This document shows, one piece after another, positions 7,082-13,569 of a DNA stretch of 15,580 nt. Position 1 is the stretch's first letter. Each line of letters starts with the position of its first letter. A program made the translations under genes and the position numbers. The notes beneath the pieces were generated by a model. That model had not been told where the DNA came from. It made no database searches and saw nothing but the letters and a program-made list of their open reading frames with translations. Source of the DNA: Collinsella aerofaciens (GTDB lineage: Bacteria; Actinomycetota; Coriobacteriia; Coriobacteriales; Coriobacteriaceae); NCBI GenBank assembly GCA_905213725.1, contig CAJMJM010000035.1, forward strand, positions 1 through 15,580. Direction: 5' to 3'.

Positions 7082-8599
7082 ATGGCGCTCTATCTGGGTA
7101 TTGATATTGGGACAAGCGCCTCTAAAGGCGTTTTAATCGATGATCGATGCAACATCATTTGCCAGGCCTCTTGTGGACACGAGACGGAGAACCCGCGTGA
7201 TGGATGGTACCAGCATGATGCGGAGGCAGTTTGGTGGGGCGATTTTTGCCGCTTGTCGCGCGAGCTGGTGGTGCGATCGGGGGTTAACGCGGCACAGATC
7301 GGATGCGTGGGCCTTTCCGCATTGGGTTGCGACTGCGTACCGGTCGACACCGAGTGCAACGCGCTAGCGCCCGCGATTTTGTACGGAGTCGATGCACGTT
7401 CGAAGCCGCAGATCGACGAGCTTCTTTCCGAATATGGGTCAGATCGCGCACGCGAGCTTTTCGGGCATGATCCCTGTTCGTCAGATATTGCTCCCAAGAT
7501 CTTGTGGTTTAAGGAGAATATGCCCGAGGTGCACGAACGTGCCGCGAAGTTCCTGACGGCGGCATCGTTTCTGTGCGCGAAGTTGACGGGGCGTTTTACG
7601 GTGGACCGTTATTTGGCGGAGGATTTTCTTCCCCTATACGACCGCTTCACTTGGAAGGTTGATGCTCGGGAATGTGCTCGTTGCTGCCGGCCTGACCTGA
7701 TGGCGGAGGTAATGGCGGCTACCGATATTGCCGGGGTGATTACTCAGCGTGCGGCTGAGGCGACGGGGCTCGCGGCAGGGACACCTGTCTTAGTGGGAAC
7801 GGGCGACTCTGGTGCCGAGGCCATTTCGACGGGTGTATTTCGTCCCGGCGATATGATGGTTCAGTTGGGGAGTACGGCGTATTTCATCTATCTAGCTGAT
7901 CATATGGTCGATGATGCCCGCCTGTGGCCAGGGACGTTTATCATTCCCGGAACTTACGGGATCTGCGCGGGGACCAATACGGCGGGTGCGCTCACATCGT
8001 GGCTGCGCCAAGAGCTGTATCGCGACGCCGTGGAGGCCGAGGGCCACGGTGGCCCCGATGCATATTCGGTTATGGCGCATGATGCCGCCGGTGTGGCGCC
8101 GGGTGCCGATGGGCTCCTGTGTCTGCCGTACTTTGCGGGGGAGCGCACTCCGCTCAACGATCCCAAGGCGCGTGGCGTCTTCTTTGGCCTGACCGGAAGG
8201 CATACGCGAGCCCATATGGTTCGTGCCGCCTTGGAAGGCGTCGCGTATACCGTTGCATCCCATGTCGACATTATCGAGCGAGAACATGGACTGCCAATTG
8301 GGCGCATTATGCTTGTCGGAGGTGGAACCAAGAATCCAGTTTGGATGCAGGCTATCGCCGACGTATGTGGGCGCGAGGTCTCGGTTGCCAAGGTTACGGT
8401 GGGCGCATGCTTCGGTGATGCCATCATGGCAGCTCTCGCAGGTGGCGCCTATGCATCATGGGATGAGCTCGCCCAAGTCCTTGGCGTTGCGCAAACAATC
8501 GTGCCTGATATGACTGCCCACGAGTTATATGCGTCGCGCCGTCATATCTTTGACGAATTGTATGCACGCAACCGTGATCTCATGCACGAATTGGTGTAA
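7082..8599 (+). CDS. FGGY-family carbohydrate kinase (xylulokinase-like)
   Basis: 505 residues, the normal length. The phosphate-1 motif GIDIGTSASKGV is at the N-terminus; PRDGWYQHDAE, GTGDSGAEA with D242 as the likely catalytic base, PYFAGERTPLNDPKARG and LVGGGTKNPVWMQAIADV (adenosine and second FGGY signature) follow in order. It transfers ATP phosphate to a sugar, probably a ketose or polyol; xylulokinase-like proteins are the nearest group by eye but the family has many substrates. As the last gene of the operon it makes a third kinase in one transcription unit. ATG 7082 has GAGGGGAG about nine bases upstream, overlapping the btpA stop. It may act on a sugar released after the deglycase or BtpA-like step. 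Confidence 0.9.
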   Translation: MALYLGIDIGTSASKGVLIDDRCNIICQASCGHETENPRDGWYQHDAEAVWWGDFCRLSRELVVRSGVNAAQIGCVGLSALGCDCVPVDTECNALAPAILYGVDARSKPQIDELLSEYGSDRARELFGHDPCSSDIAPKILWFKENMPEVHERAAKFLTAASFLCAKLTGRFTVDRYLAEDFLPLYDRFTWKVDARECARCCRPDLMAEVMAATDIAGVITQRAAEATGLAAGTPVLVGTGDSGAEAISTGVFRPGDMMVQLGSTAYFIYLADHMVDDARLWPGTFIIPGTYGICAGTNTAGALTSWLRQELYRDAVEAEGHGGPDAYSVMAHDAAGVAPGADGLLCLPYFAGERTPLNDPKARGVFFGLTGRHTRAHMVRAALEGVAYTVASHVDIIEREHGLPIGRIMLVGGGTKNPVWMQAIADVCGREVSVAKVTVGACFGDAIMAALAGGAYASWDELAQVLGVAQTIVPDMTAHELYASRRHIFDELYARNRDLMHELV

Positions 8600-8651
8600 T
8601 GCTGCCGAATTGTACTGTCTTCCAAAATAGGGACTGCGTTGTGCGATTTGC

Positions 8652-8669
8652 ATGCCCCTTGGCATTTTT
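8652..8669 (+). terminator. Weak terminator between convergent genes
   Basis: ATGCC (8652-8656) pairs with GGCAT (8661-8665) around CCTT, followed by four T. The stem is only five pairs. A second pairing, CCCC at 8655-8658 with GGGG at 8677-8680 enclosing GGC/GCC, is also possible, so this may end both the kinase operon and, less well, the opposing tatD transcript. The rest of 8600-8680 shows nothing else. Confidence 0.4.
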
Positions 8670-8680
8670 GCCCACAGGGG

Positions 8681-9463
8681 TTAGCGAAGGTCAAAAACAG
8701 AGTGCGCATTTGCTAAAACTGCCGACTCGATGCGCTTTGCGTCACAGTTTTTGAGTGAGACGATGCGCATCGAGGTCCTTGCGAGCGATCTGATGAGCGA
8801 CTGCGCGCTTGTTTCTGTGTTTGGTTCGGCTGGCGCATCGGTCTCGAGCAGTAGACGGTCGAGTGGAATCTGCCGGGCATATTCGCGACCGCGCTTGGTG
8901 GCGAGCATACGCTCGTTCACGGAAAAATAGCAGTTTGCGTTTCGCGCGCGGGCGAGTTCGTTCGAAGTGCCGCTAAACCAGTGGAAGATGATAGCGGGGG
9001 AGTCGGGGTTTGGGATGAGTAGTCCATGCGATTCGAGGACGTCCAGTACGGCTCCTGCCGAACGAACGGCGTGAATTGATATCACGCGCCCGGTAAGAGG
9101 ATGCTGCACGAGCGTATCGCAGAGCCGGTCAAATGCCTGTATTTGTAGCGGCTCACTTCCGGCAAAGCGTGCGGAAAAGTCGAGTCCCACCTCGCCGATG
9201 TAGCACTCTTGGGCAGCAACTTCGCAAAGCAGATCGACTTCGGCAGGACCGCAGCGGCCGTCGGCGAGCCACCAGGGGTGGAGCCCAACGCCAGCGATGA
9301 TGCCTGGTAGGCGACGGGCGCGCTCGTTTGCGGCCGAAAAGTCGCGTGGGTCGACCCCGCAGTCAAAGAGCCCCAGACCCAACGCCGCCGACTCACTGGC
9401 TGCAGCATCGGGGCCGAGCATCAAATCAAGATGACAATGCGTGTCAAAGAATTGCGGTTCCAT
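8681..9463 (-). CDS. tatD: TatD-family metal-dependent hydrolase (DNase-like)
   Basis: 260 residues, the usual TatD size. All metal ligands are visible: H9 and H11 (DTHCHLD), E91 (IGEVGLDF), H131 (ISIHAV), H161 (IFHWFSG) and D209 (LETDAP). TatD proteins are cytoplasmic magnesium-dependent nucleases, 3'-5' on single-stranded DNA in E. coli, and have been linked to repair and DNA turnover. The gene starts 14 bases after the tcdA stop on the same strand and is probably co-transcribed with it. Its stop faces the end of the FGGY kinase gene. The pairing with tcdA has no obvious shared pathway. Confidence 0.9.
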   Translation of the reverse strand: MEPQFFDTHCHLDLMLGPDAAASESAALGLGLFDCGVDPRDFSAANERARRLPGIIAGVGLHPWWLADGRCGPAEVDLLCEVAAQECYIGEVGLDFSARFAGSEPLQIQAFDRLCDTLVQHPLTGRVISIHAVRSAGAVLDVLESHGLLIPNPDSPAIIFHWFSGTSNELARARNANCYFSVNERMLATKRGREYARQIPLDRLLLETDAPAEPNTETSAQSLIRSLARTSMRIVSLKNCDAKRIESAVLANAHSVFDLR

Positions 9464-9477
9464 CGCAGGACATCCTG

Positions 9478-10272
9478 CTAGTCCAGGCGTTGGCCGTCGG
9501 CGCGTACGCGCTCGGTGCCGCGCCCGCTGATCTGACGGATAACCTCGCCGGCGATCATCTGGCCCATGATGGGCGGCATAAAGCTGGCGGTTCCCAGCTC
9601 GGTGCGCTCGTGGATGTTGGAAGGGTCGCGGGGCTGTGTCTTAACCGATTCCTCGCAGCTAAACAGTACGTGCAGGCTCTTGATGCCGCGCTTCTTGCAT
9701 TCTTTGCGCATAATGCGGCTCATGGGGTCACGTACCGTATCGAAGATGTCGGCAAAGCGGAGGCACTCGGGATGGAGCTTGTTGGCCCCGCCCATGGAGC
9801 TAACCAAACGAATGTCGTGGTCCTGAGCATATTTGGCTATGGTGAGCTTGGCCGAGATGGTGTCGATGGCGTCGACGACGTAGTCGAGCTTGCCGTCCGT
9901 CTGCTCCAAAACGCTCGCGAAGAACTCGTCGATGTTGTCGCTCAGCAGGTATTCGGTGCGTTTGATAACGGTGGCGGCGGGATTAATGTCGTGGATCATG
10001 GCTTCCATAACATCGACCTTGCGCTTGCCGATGGTGCTGTGAAAGGCGATAGCCTGGCGATTGATATTGCTGGGCGCGACGATGTCCTTGTCCAGAATGA
10101 CGAAATGACCAATGCCGCCGCGGGCGAGCGCCTCGCAGCAATTGGACCCCACACCTCCGCAGCCGAGCATCAGCACCGTAGCATCGGCGAGCTTATCGAG
10201 TGCCTCGCGGCCCATGATGATCTCGAGCTTGGTGTCGCGTGTCTCGACGAGAGCGGCAGCGGTTTCGGTCAT
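9478..10272 (-). CDS. tcdA: tRNA threonylcarbamoyladenosine dehydratase (E1-like, ThiF fold)
   Basis: 264 residues. LMLGCGGVGSNCCEALARGG is the nucleotide loop of an E1/ThiF-fold adenylating enzyme; ILDKDIVAPSNINRQ, DAIDTISAKL, LVSSMGGANKLHP and LGTASFMPPIMGQMIAG are typical of TcdA (CsdL). TcdA activates the carboxylate of t6A37 in tRNAs with ATP and closes it to the cyclic hydantoin form ct6A. The start at 10272 is preferred: the GGAGG (10283-10279 on this strand) abuts an ATG at 10278, leaving no spacer, but sits six bases from the ATG at 10272. A TATAAT box about 38 bases upstream fits as its promoter. It heads a two-gene unit with tatD. Confidence 0.9.
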   Translation of the reverse strand: MTETAAALVETRDTKLEIIMGREALDKLADATVLMLGCGGVGSNCCEALARGGIGHFVILDKDIVAPSNINRQAIAFHSTIGKRKVDVMEAMIHDINPAATVIKRTEYLLSDNIDEFFASVLEQTDGKLDYVVDAIDTISAKLTIAKYAQDHDIRLVSSMGGANKLHPECLRFADIFDTVRDPMSRIMRKECKKRGIKSLHVLFSCEESVKTQPRDPSNIHERTELGTASFMPPIMGQMIAGEVIRQISGRGTERVRADGQRLD

Positions 10273-10316
10273 AGACATCCTCCGATGGGGAAGCGAATCG
10301 TGTTTTAGCTATCGTC

Positions 10317-10322
10317 ATTATA
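10317..10322 (-). promoter_or_regulatory. -10 box (TATAAT) of the tcdA-tatD unit
   Basis: On the minus strand bases 10322-10317 read TATAAT, a perfect -10 element, about 39 bases before the favoured tcdA start. The -35 position around 10340-10345 is weak (no good TTGACA) and is occupied by an inverted repeat, which suggests that activation or repression could act here. Confidence 0.6.
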
Positions 10323-10323
10323 G

Positions 10324-10353
10324 GTAATCGCCATAGGTTGCGATGGCGTTTAC
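10324..10353. repeat. Imperfect 11-8-11 inverted repeat in the divergent regulatory region
   Basis: GTAATCGCCAT (10324-10334) and ATGGCGTTTAC (10343-10353) are inverted copies with one T-T mismatch around AGGTTGCG. The repeat lies exactly across the spacer and -35 zone of the tcdA promoter. It has no T-run after it, so it is more like a protein-binding site than a terminator. The binding factor is unknown; it does not resemble the TTAGA sites near sdpR. Confidence 0.5.
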
Positions 10354-10377
10354 TTTGATGTGGTTTGAAGCATTGCG

Positions 10378-10404
10378 ATTAGATAATTAGACAAACATCT
10401 AAAT
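10378..10404. promoter_or_regulatory. Putative SdpR operator (TTAGA repeats)
   Basis: ATTAGA occurs at 10378-10383 and again at 10386-10391, and the inverted TCTAAAT at 10398-10404. The inner pair gives TTAGA-N6-TCTAA, a symmetric site suited to a dimeric winged-helix repressor. It covers the -35 element of the sdpR promoter, so bound repressor would block RNA polymerase. The link to SdpR is inference from position and family behaviour. Confidence 0.5.
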
Positions 10405-10416
10405 ATCGAGTATAGT
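10388..10416 (+). promoter_or_regulatory. sdpR-sdpI promoter
   Basis: TAGACA (10388-10393), a 17-base spacer, and TATAGT (10411-10416) make a strong sigma-70-type promoter. Transcription should begin near 10423, leaving a leader of about 28 bases with AGGAGG (10441-10446) just before the sdpR start at 10451. Confidence 0.65.
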
Positions 10417-10450
10417 GTGCGCGTCATGAGAGATGATGAGAGGAGGTCTT

Positions 10451-10729
10451 ATGCCGGGAGAGGGTTTTAAGGCGCTGGCCGATCCTACACGGCGTCACAT
10501 TTTGGAACTGCTGCGCGAGGGCAATTGCACGGCCGGGGAGCTTGCCGAGCATTTTGACATCAGCAAGCCGTCATTGAGCCATCACTTGGCGACGCTCAAA
10601 AACGCCGGGTTGGTGACCGACGAGCGCCATGGCCAAAACATCGTATACAGCTTAAACACCACCGTCATGCAGGACTTGATCGGTTGGTTTATGGGCTTTA
10701 CAAACACGGAAGGTGATAAGGATGAATAA
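10451..10729 (+). CDS. sdpR: ArsR-family autorepressor, SdpR-like
   Basis: 92 residues, a winged-helix ArsR/SmtB protein: KALADPTRRHILELL is the helix 1 signature, CTAGELAEHFDIS and KPSLSHHLATLKNAGLV form the helix-turn-helix, and DERHGQNIVYSLN the wing. The metal-site motif ELCVCDL of true ArsR is absent; only one Cys is seen, so metal sensing is unlikely. In Bacillus subtilis SdpR represses the sdpRI operon and SdpI relieves it when the SDP toxin is present. ATG 10451 follows AGGAGG by four bases; an upstream ATG at 10433 precedes this site. The stop overlaps the sdpI start by eight bases. Confidence 0.85.
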   Translation: MPGEGFKALADPTRRHILELLREGNCTAGELAEHFDISKPSLSHHLATLKNAGLVTDERHGQNIVYSLNTTVMQDLIGWFMGFTNTEGDKDE

Positions 10730-11426
10730 CGAAAACAAGGGCATTCACGCCACGGGGGTATCGCGGCGTGTGTGGATTGCGCTGATCGCTCTGTGCGTCG
10801 CCAATGTCGTAGTGCACCTCATAGTGATGCCGAGCTTGCCTGCGCAGATTCCCACGCACTGGGGAGCGAACGGCGCCGTCGACGGTTGGGGCCCTAGCTG
10901 GATGGCCTCCGCGCTCGGCGTGCTGCCTCTGGCACTTCTTGCAATGTTCCGCGTGGTGCCGCACATCGATCCCAAAGGTGAGGCATATCGAACCTCGGGC
11001 AAGTTCTATCAGGGCTTCGTAATCGCCTTTACCTTGTTCATGTGTGCCGTAAGCTGGCTGGGAGAGCTTACGGTCTGGGGCGTGGTGCCGGCGGTCGGTT
11101 CGGTCAACGTGCTGATTTCCGGTGCTATCGGTTTGCTGTTCATCGGCGTAGGCAACTACTTGCCGCGTGTGAAGCAGAACTATACGCTCGGTATCAAGAC
11201 ACCTTGGGCGCTTGCCGATCCCGAGAACTGGCGCCGTACGCAGCGTTTTGGCGGCGCCTGCTTTATGGTGCTGGGTATTGGCCTGATTGTGATGGGCGTG
11301 GCAGGCAGCGTGCTTTCGAGTGAAGTCGTCGCCGCGGTGATTGCGGTTCTGGCGTTTGGTTCGGTTGGAGCCGTCTACGTCTACTCGTATCTGTTGTGGC
11401 GCAAATCGCAGCGAGCCGCTCGTTAA
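10722..11426 (+). CDS. sdpI: SdpI-family membrane protein (immunity/signalling type)
   Basis: 234 residues with about six membrane segments: near residues 15-35, 59-75, 88-106, 126-147, 175-196 and 203-223. The DUF1648 motif IPTHWGANGAVDGWG (H46) after the first segment and NYTLGIKTPWAL before the fifth are SdpI hallmarks. B. subtilis SdpI is both the immunity protein against the SDP toxin and the membrane trap for SdpR. The ATG lies within the last codons of sdpR (ATGAATAA), so translation is coupled, and AAGGTGATAAG precedes it. No toxin genes are in the window, so the signal it answers to is unknown. It probably guards the membrane against a foreign toxic peptide or envelope stress. Confidence 0.85.
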   Translation: MNNENKGIHATGVSRRVWIALIALCVANVVVHLIVMPSLPAQIPTHWGANGAVDGWGPSWMASALGVLPLALLAMFRVVPHIDPKGEAYRTSGKFYQGFVIAFTLFMCAVSWLGELTVWGVVPAVGSVNVLISGAIGLLFIGVGNYLPRVKQNYTLGIKTPWALADPENWRRTQRFGGACFMVLGIGLIVMGVAGSVLSSEVVAAVIAVLAFGSVGAVYVYSYLLWRKSQRAAR

Positions 11427-11490
11427 GGTTGCGGAAAACTAGCGTACGCAGTTCATAGTATGTTCCGGGGGACTTTTCCCAGGTAGTATT

Positions 11491-11518
11491 AGGGGCGTGG
11501 GCAACCATGCCCCTTTTT
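11491..11518 (+). terminator. Rho-independent terminator after sdpI, possible ettA leader attenuator
   Basis: A ten-pair stem (11491-11500 with 11505-11514, one G-U pair) carries a GCAA tetraloop and is followed by four further T (11515-11518). It lies 65 bases after the sdpI stop and 92 bases before ettA. The rest of the 183-base gap 11427-11609 has no clear consensus promoter on either side of the hairpin, so I cannot tell whether ettA is transcribed from before it. GGGGG at 11467-11471 could pair with the CCCC of the 3' arm. Confidence 0.85.
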
Positions 11519-11609
11519 CGTTAAGTTTCAGAGCTGGTTTTCTCATTTCGTTTCCACTAAAGCGAATCAAGAATAGGGAAACAGCAGGTAGAAAGGATAG
11601 AACAGACAT

Positions 11610-13289
11610 ATGGCGGAGTTTATCTACCAGATGTATCAGGCTCGCAAGGCCCATGGCGACAAGGTAATCCTTGACGACGTGACCCTGAGCTTCTACCCCG
11701 GTGCCAAGATCGGCGTCGTGGGCCCCAACGGTATGGGCAAGTCGACCCTGCTCAAGATCATGGCCGGTATCGAGGAGGTCTCCAACGGCGATGCCAGGCT
11801 CACCCCCGGCTACACCGTGGGCATCCTGCAGCAGGAGCCGCCGCTCGACGATGACAAGACCGTCATCGAGAACGTGCGCATGGCGTTTGGCGACATGATC
11901 GCCAAGGTCGATCGCTTCAACAAGATCGGCGAGGAGATGTGCGACCCGGACTGCGACATGGACGCCCTCATGGCCGAGATGGGCAAGCTCCAGGACGAGA
12001 TCGATGCCGCCGACGGCTGGGATATCGATTCCAAGCTCGGCCAGGCCATGGACGCCCTGCAGCTGCCCGATTCCGACATGCCGGTCAACGTGCTTTCCGG
12101 CGGCGAGCGCCGTCGTGTTGCCCTGTGCAAGCTGCTGCTCGAGGCTCCCGACCTGCTGCTGCTCGACGAGCCCACGAACCACCTGGACGCCGAGTCGATC
12201 CTGTGGCTCGAGCACTTCCTGCATAACTATCAGGGCGCGGTGCTTGCCGTCACACACGATCGCTACTTCCTGGATAACGTTGCCGAGTGGATCTGCGAGG
12301 TCGACCGCGGTCACCTTTATCCCTACAAGGGCAACTACTCCACGTATCTGGAGACCAAGGCCGCGCGTATCGAGGCGCAGGGCAACCGTGACGCCAAGCT
12401 CGCCAAGCGCATGGAGGCCGAGCTCGAGTGGGTACGCAGTTCACCCAAGGCTCGCCAGGCCAAGAACAAGGCTCGTCTGGCTCGCTACGAGGAGATGGAG
12501 GCCGAGGCCCGCGCAAGCCAGAAGCTCGACTGGACCGATATCCGCATCCCTGTGGGCCCGCGTCTGGGCAACAAGGTGCTCGAGGCCCATCACCTGCACA
12601 AGGAGTTCGACGGTCGCGTGCTCATCGATGACCTTTCGTTCACCCTGCCGCGCAACGGCATCGTGGGCGTGATCGGCCCCAACGGTGTCGGTAAGACCAC
12701 GCTGTTCAAGACGATTGTGGGTCTGGAGCCGCTGACTTCGGGCGAGCTCGAGGTGGGCGAGACCGTCAAGATTAGCTACGTTGATCAGAACCGCTCCGGC
12801 ATCGACCCCGACAAGAACCTGTGGGAGGTCGTCTCGGACGGCCTGGACCACATGATGGTCGGCGAGACCGAGGTCCCGAGCCGCGCCTATGTGGCGAGCT
12901 TTGGCTTTAAGGGCCAGGACCAGCAGAAGCGCGCTGGCGTACTCTCCGGTGGCGAGCGCAACCGTCTGAACCTGGCACTCACGCTCAAGCAGGGCGGCAA
13001 CCTGCTGCTCCTCGACGAGCCCACGAACGACCTCGACGTCGAGACGCTGTCCTCGCTCGAGGCGGCGCTGCTCGAGTTCCCGGGCTGCTCGGTGGTCATT
13101 AGCCACGACCGTATGTTCCTGGACCGCGTCGCCACGCACATTCTGGCGTGGGAGGGCACCGACGAGAATCCGGGCAACTGGTATTGGTTCGAGGGTAATT
13201 TCGAGGCCTATCAGGCCAACCGCATCGAGCGCCTGGGCGAGGACGCGGCCCAGCCGCATCGTATTCACCGTAAGCTGACGCGCGACTAG
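11610..13289 (+). CDS. ettA: EttA, energy-dependent translational throttle ATPase (ABC-F)
   Basis: 559 residues with two ATP-binding cassettes and no membrane segments. Cassette 1: Walker A GPNGMGKST (38-46), LSGGERRR (162-169), Walker B with D189-E190 in DEPTNHLD. Linker with ELEWVRSSPKARQAKNKARLARYEEM, the P-site tRNA interacting part. Cassette 2: GPNGVGKTT (356-364), LSGGERNR (445-452), D469 in DEPTNDLD. The start FIYQMYQARK...LSFYPGAKIG and end YWFEGNFEAY fit EttA rather than antibiotic-resistance ABC-F proteins. EttA binds the ribosome E site and gates entry into elongation according to the ATP/ADP ratio. Codon use is strongly biased to C/G-ending codons, suggesting high expression. GAAAGGA lies 12 bases before the ATG, a rather long gap. 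Confidence 0.95.
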   Translation: MAEFIYQMYQARKAHGDKVILDDVTLSFYPGAKIGVVGPNGMGKSTLLKIMAGIEEVSNGDARLTPGYTVGILQQEPPLDDDKTVIENVRMAFGDMIAKVDRFNKIGEEMCDPDCDMDALMAEMGKLQDEIDAADGWDIDSKLGQAMDALQLPDSDMPVNVLSGGERRRVALCKLLLEAPDLLLLDEPTNHLDAESILWLEHFLHNYQGAVLAVTHDRYFLDNVAEWICEVDRGHLYPYKGNYSTYLETKAARIEAQGNRDAKLAKRMEAELEWVRSSPKARQAKNKARLARYEEMEAEARASQKLDWTDIRIPVGPRLGNKVLEAHHLHKEFDGRVLIDDLSFTLPRNGIVGVIGPNGVGKTTLFKTIVGLEPLTSGELEVGETVKISYVDQNRSGIDPDKNLWEVVSDGLDHMMVGETEVPSRAYVASFGFKGQDQQKRAGVLSGGERNRLNLALTLKQGGNLLLLDEPTNDLDVETLSSLEAALLEFPGCSVVISHDRMFLDRVATHILAWEGTDENPGNWYWFEGNFEAYQANRIERLGEDAAQPHRIHRKLTRD

Positions 13290-13297
13290 TAGCAAGT

Positions 13298-13328
13298 AGA
13301 AAGGCCGCCACCAAGGGCGGCCTTTCTT
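13298..13328 (+). terminator. Rho-independent terminator after ettA
   Basis: A 12-pair perfect stem (13298-13309 with 13316-13327) around ACCAAG; the core is GGCCGCC/GGCGGCC. The T-run is broken (CCTTTCTT) but the GC-rich stem begins just after the ettA stop at 13287-13289. It marks the border to the AT-rich island. Confidence 0.85.
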
Positions 13329-13569
13329 GTAGCAATTGCACTGCAGCTATGCCCTGGCTGCTGGTTTGATTCATAATCAAAGTTATCTCTTTGGGATTAA
13401 AGCCCGTTTTTGCTATGAGCGATTTTCTAATTCCGTTTAAAACGTAAAGACGCATTGGGTTGCAAGGACATAAGCAAATCGAATTGAAATATAACCAGTG
13501 CTGTAACGTTACAAAAAAGATTATAGAATAGGAGTACCTTATAAGTCGCTTCTCTAGAAAGAAGAACAT
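13329..13569 (+). promoter_or_regulatory. AT-rich non-coding leader with probable promoter
   Basis: I see no gene here. Base composition changes abruptly from the GC-rich ettA gene. A plausible but weak promoter is CTGTAA (13501-13506), 17 bases, TAGAAT (13524-13529); TATAGA at 13522 is an alternative -10. The palindrome at 13502-13513 covers the -35 position. The ribosome site before the peptidase gene is a poor AGAAAGAAG. Confidence 0.4.
13502..13513. repeat. Perfect 12-bp palindrome TGTAACGTTACA
   Basis: TGTAAC/GTTACA with no spacer, 57 bases before the peptidase start and inside the predicted promoter. Its symmetry and place suit a dimeric repressor or activator. No regulator gene is adjacent, so control in trans is implied. 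Confidence 0.55.

Noticed and set aside
10276..10278. ATG at 10278 (minus) as the tcdA start
   Set aside because: GGAGG abuts it with no spacer; the in-frame ATG six bases on has proper spacing.
9328..10308. Long plus-strand open frame of 326 codons over tcdA and tatD
   Set aside because: It lies antisense to two clear conserved enzymes with intact motifs, has no ribosome site and spans their gap only by chance of GC-rich codons.
11610..13289. ABC-F gene as an antibiotic-resistance determinant
   Set aside because: N-terminus, linker and C-terminus match EttA, a housekeeping translation factor, not the Vga/Lsa/Msr types.
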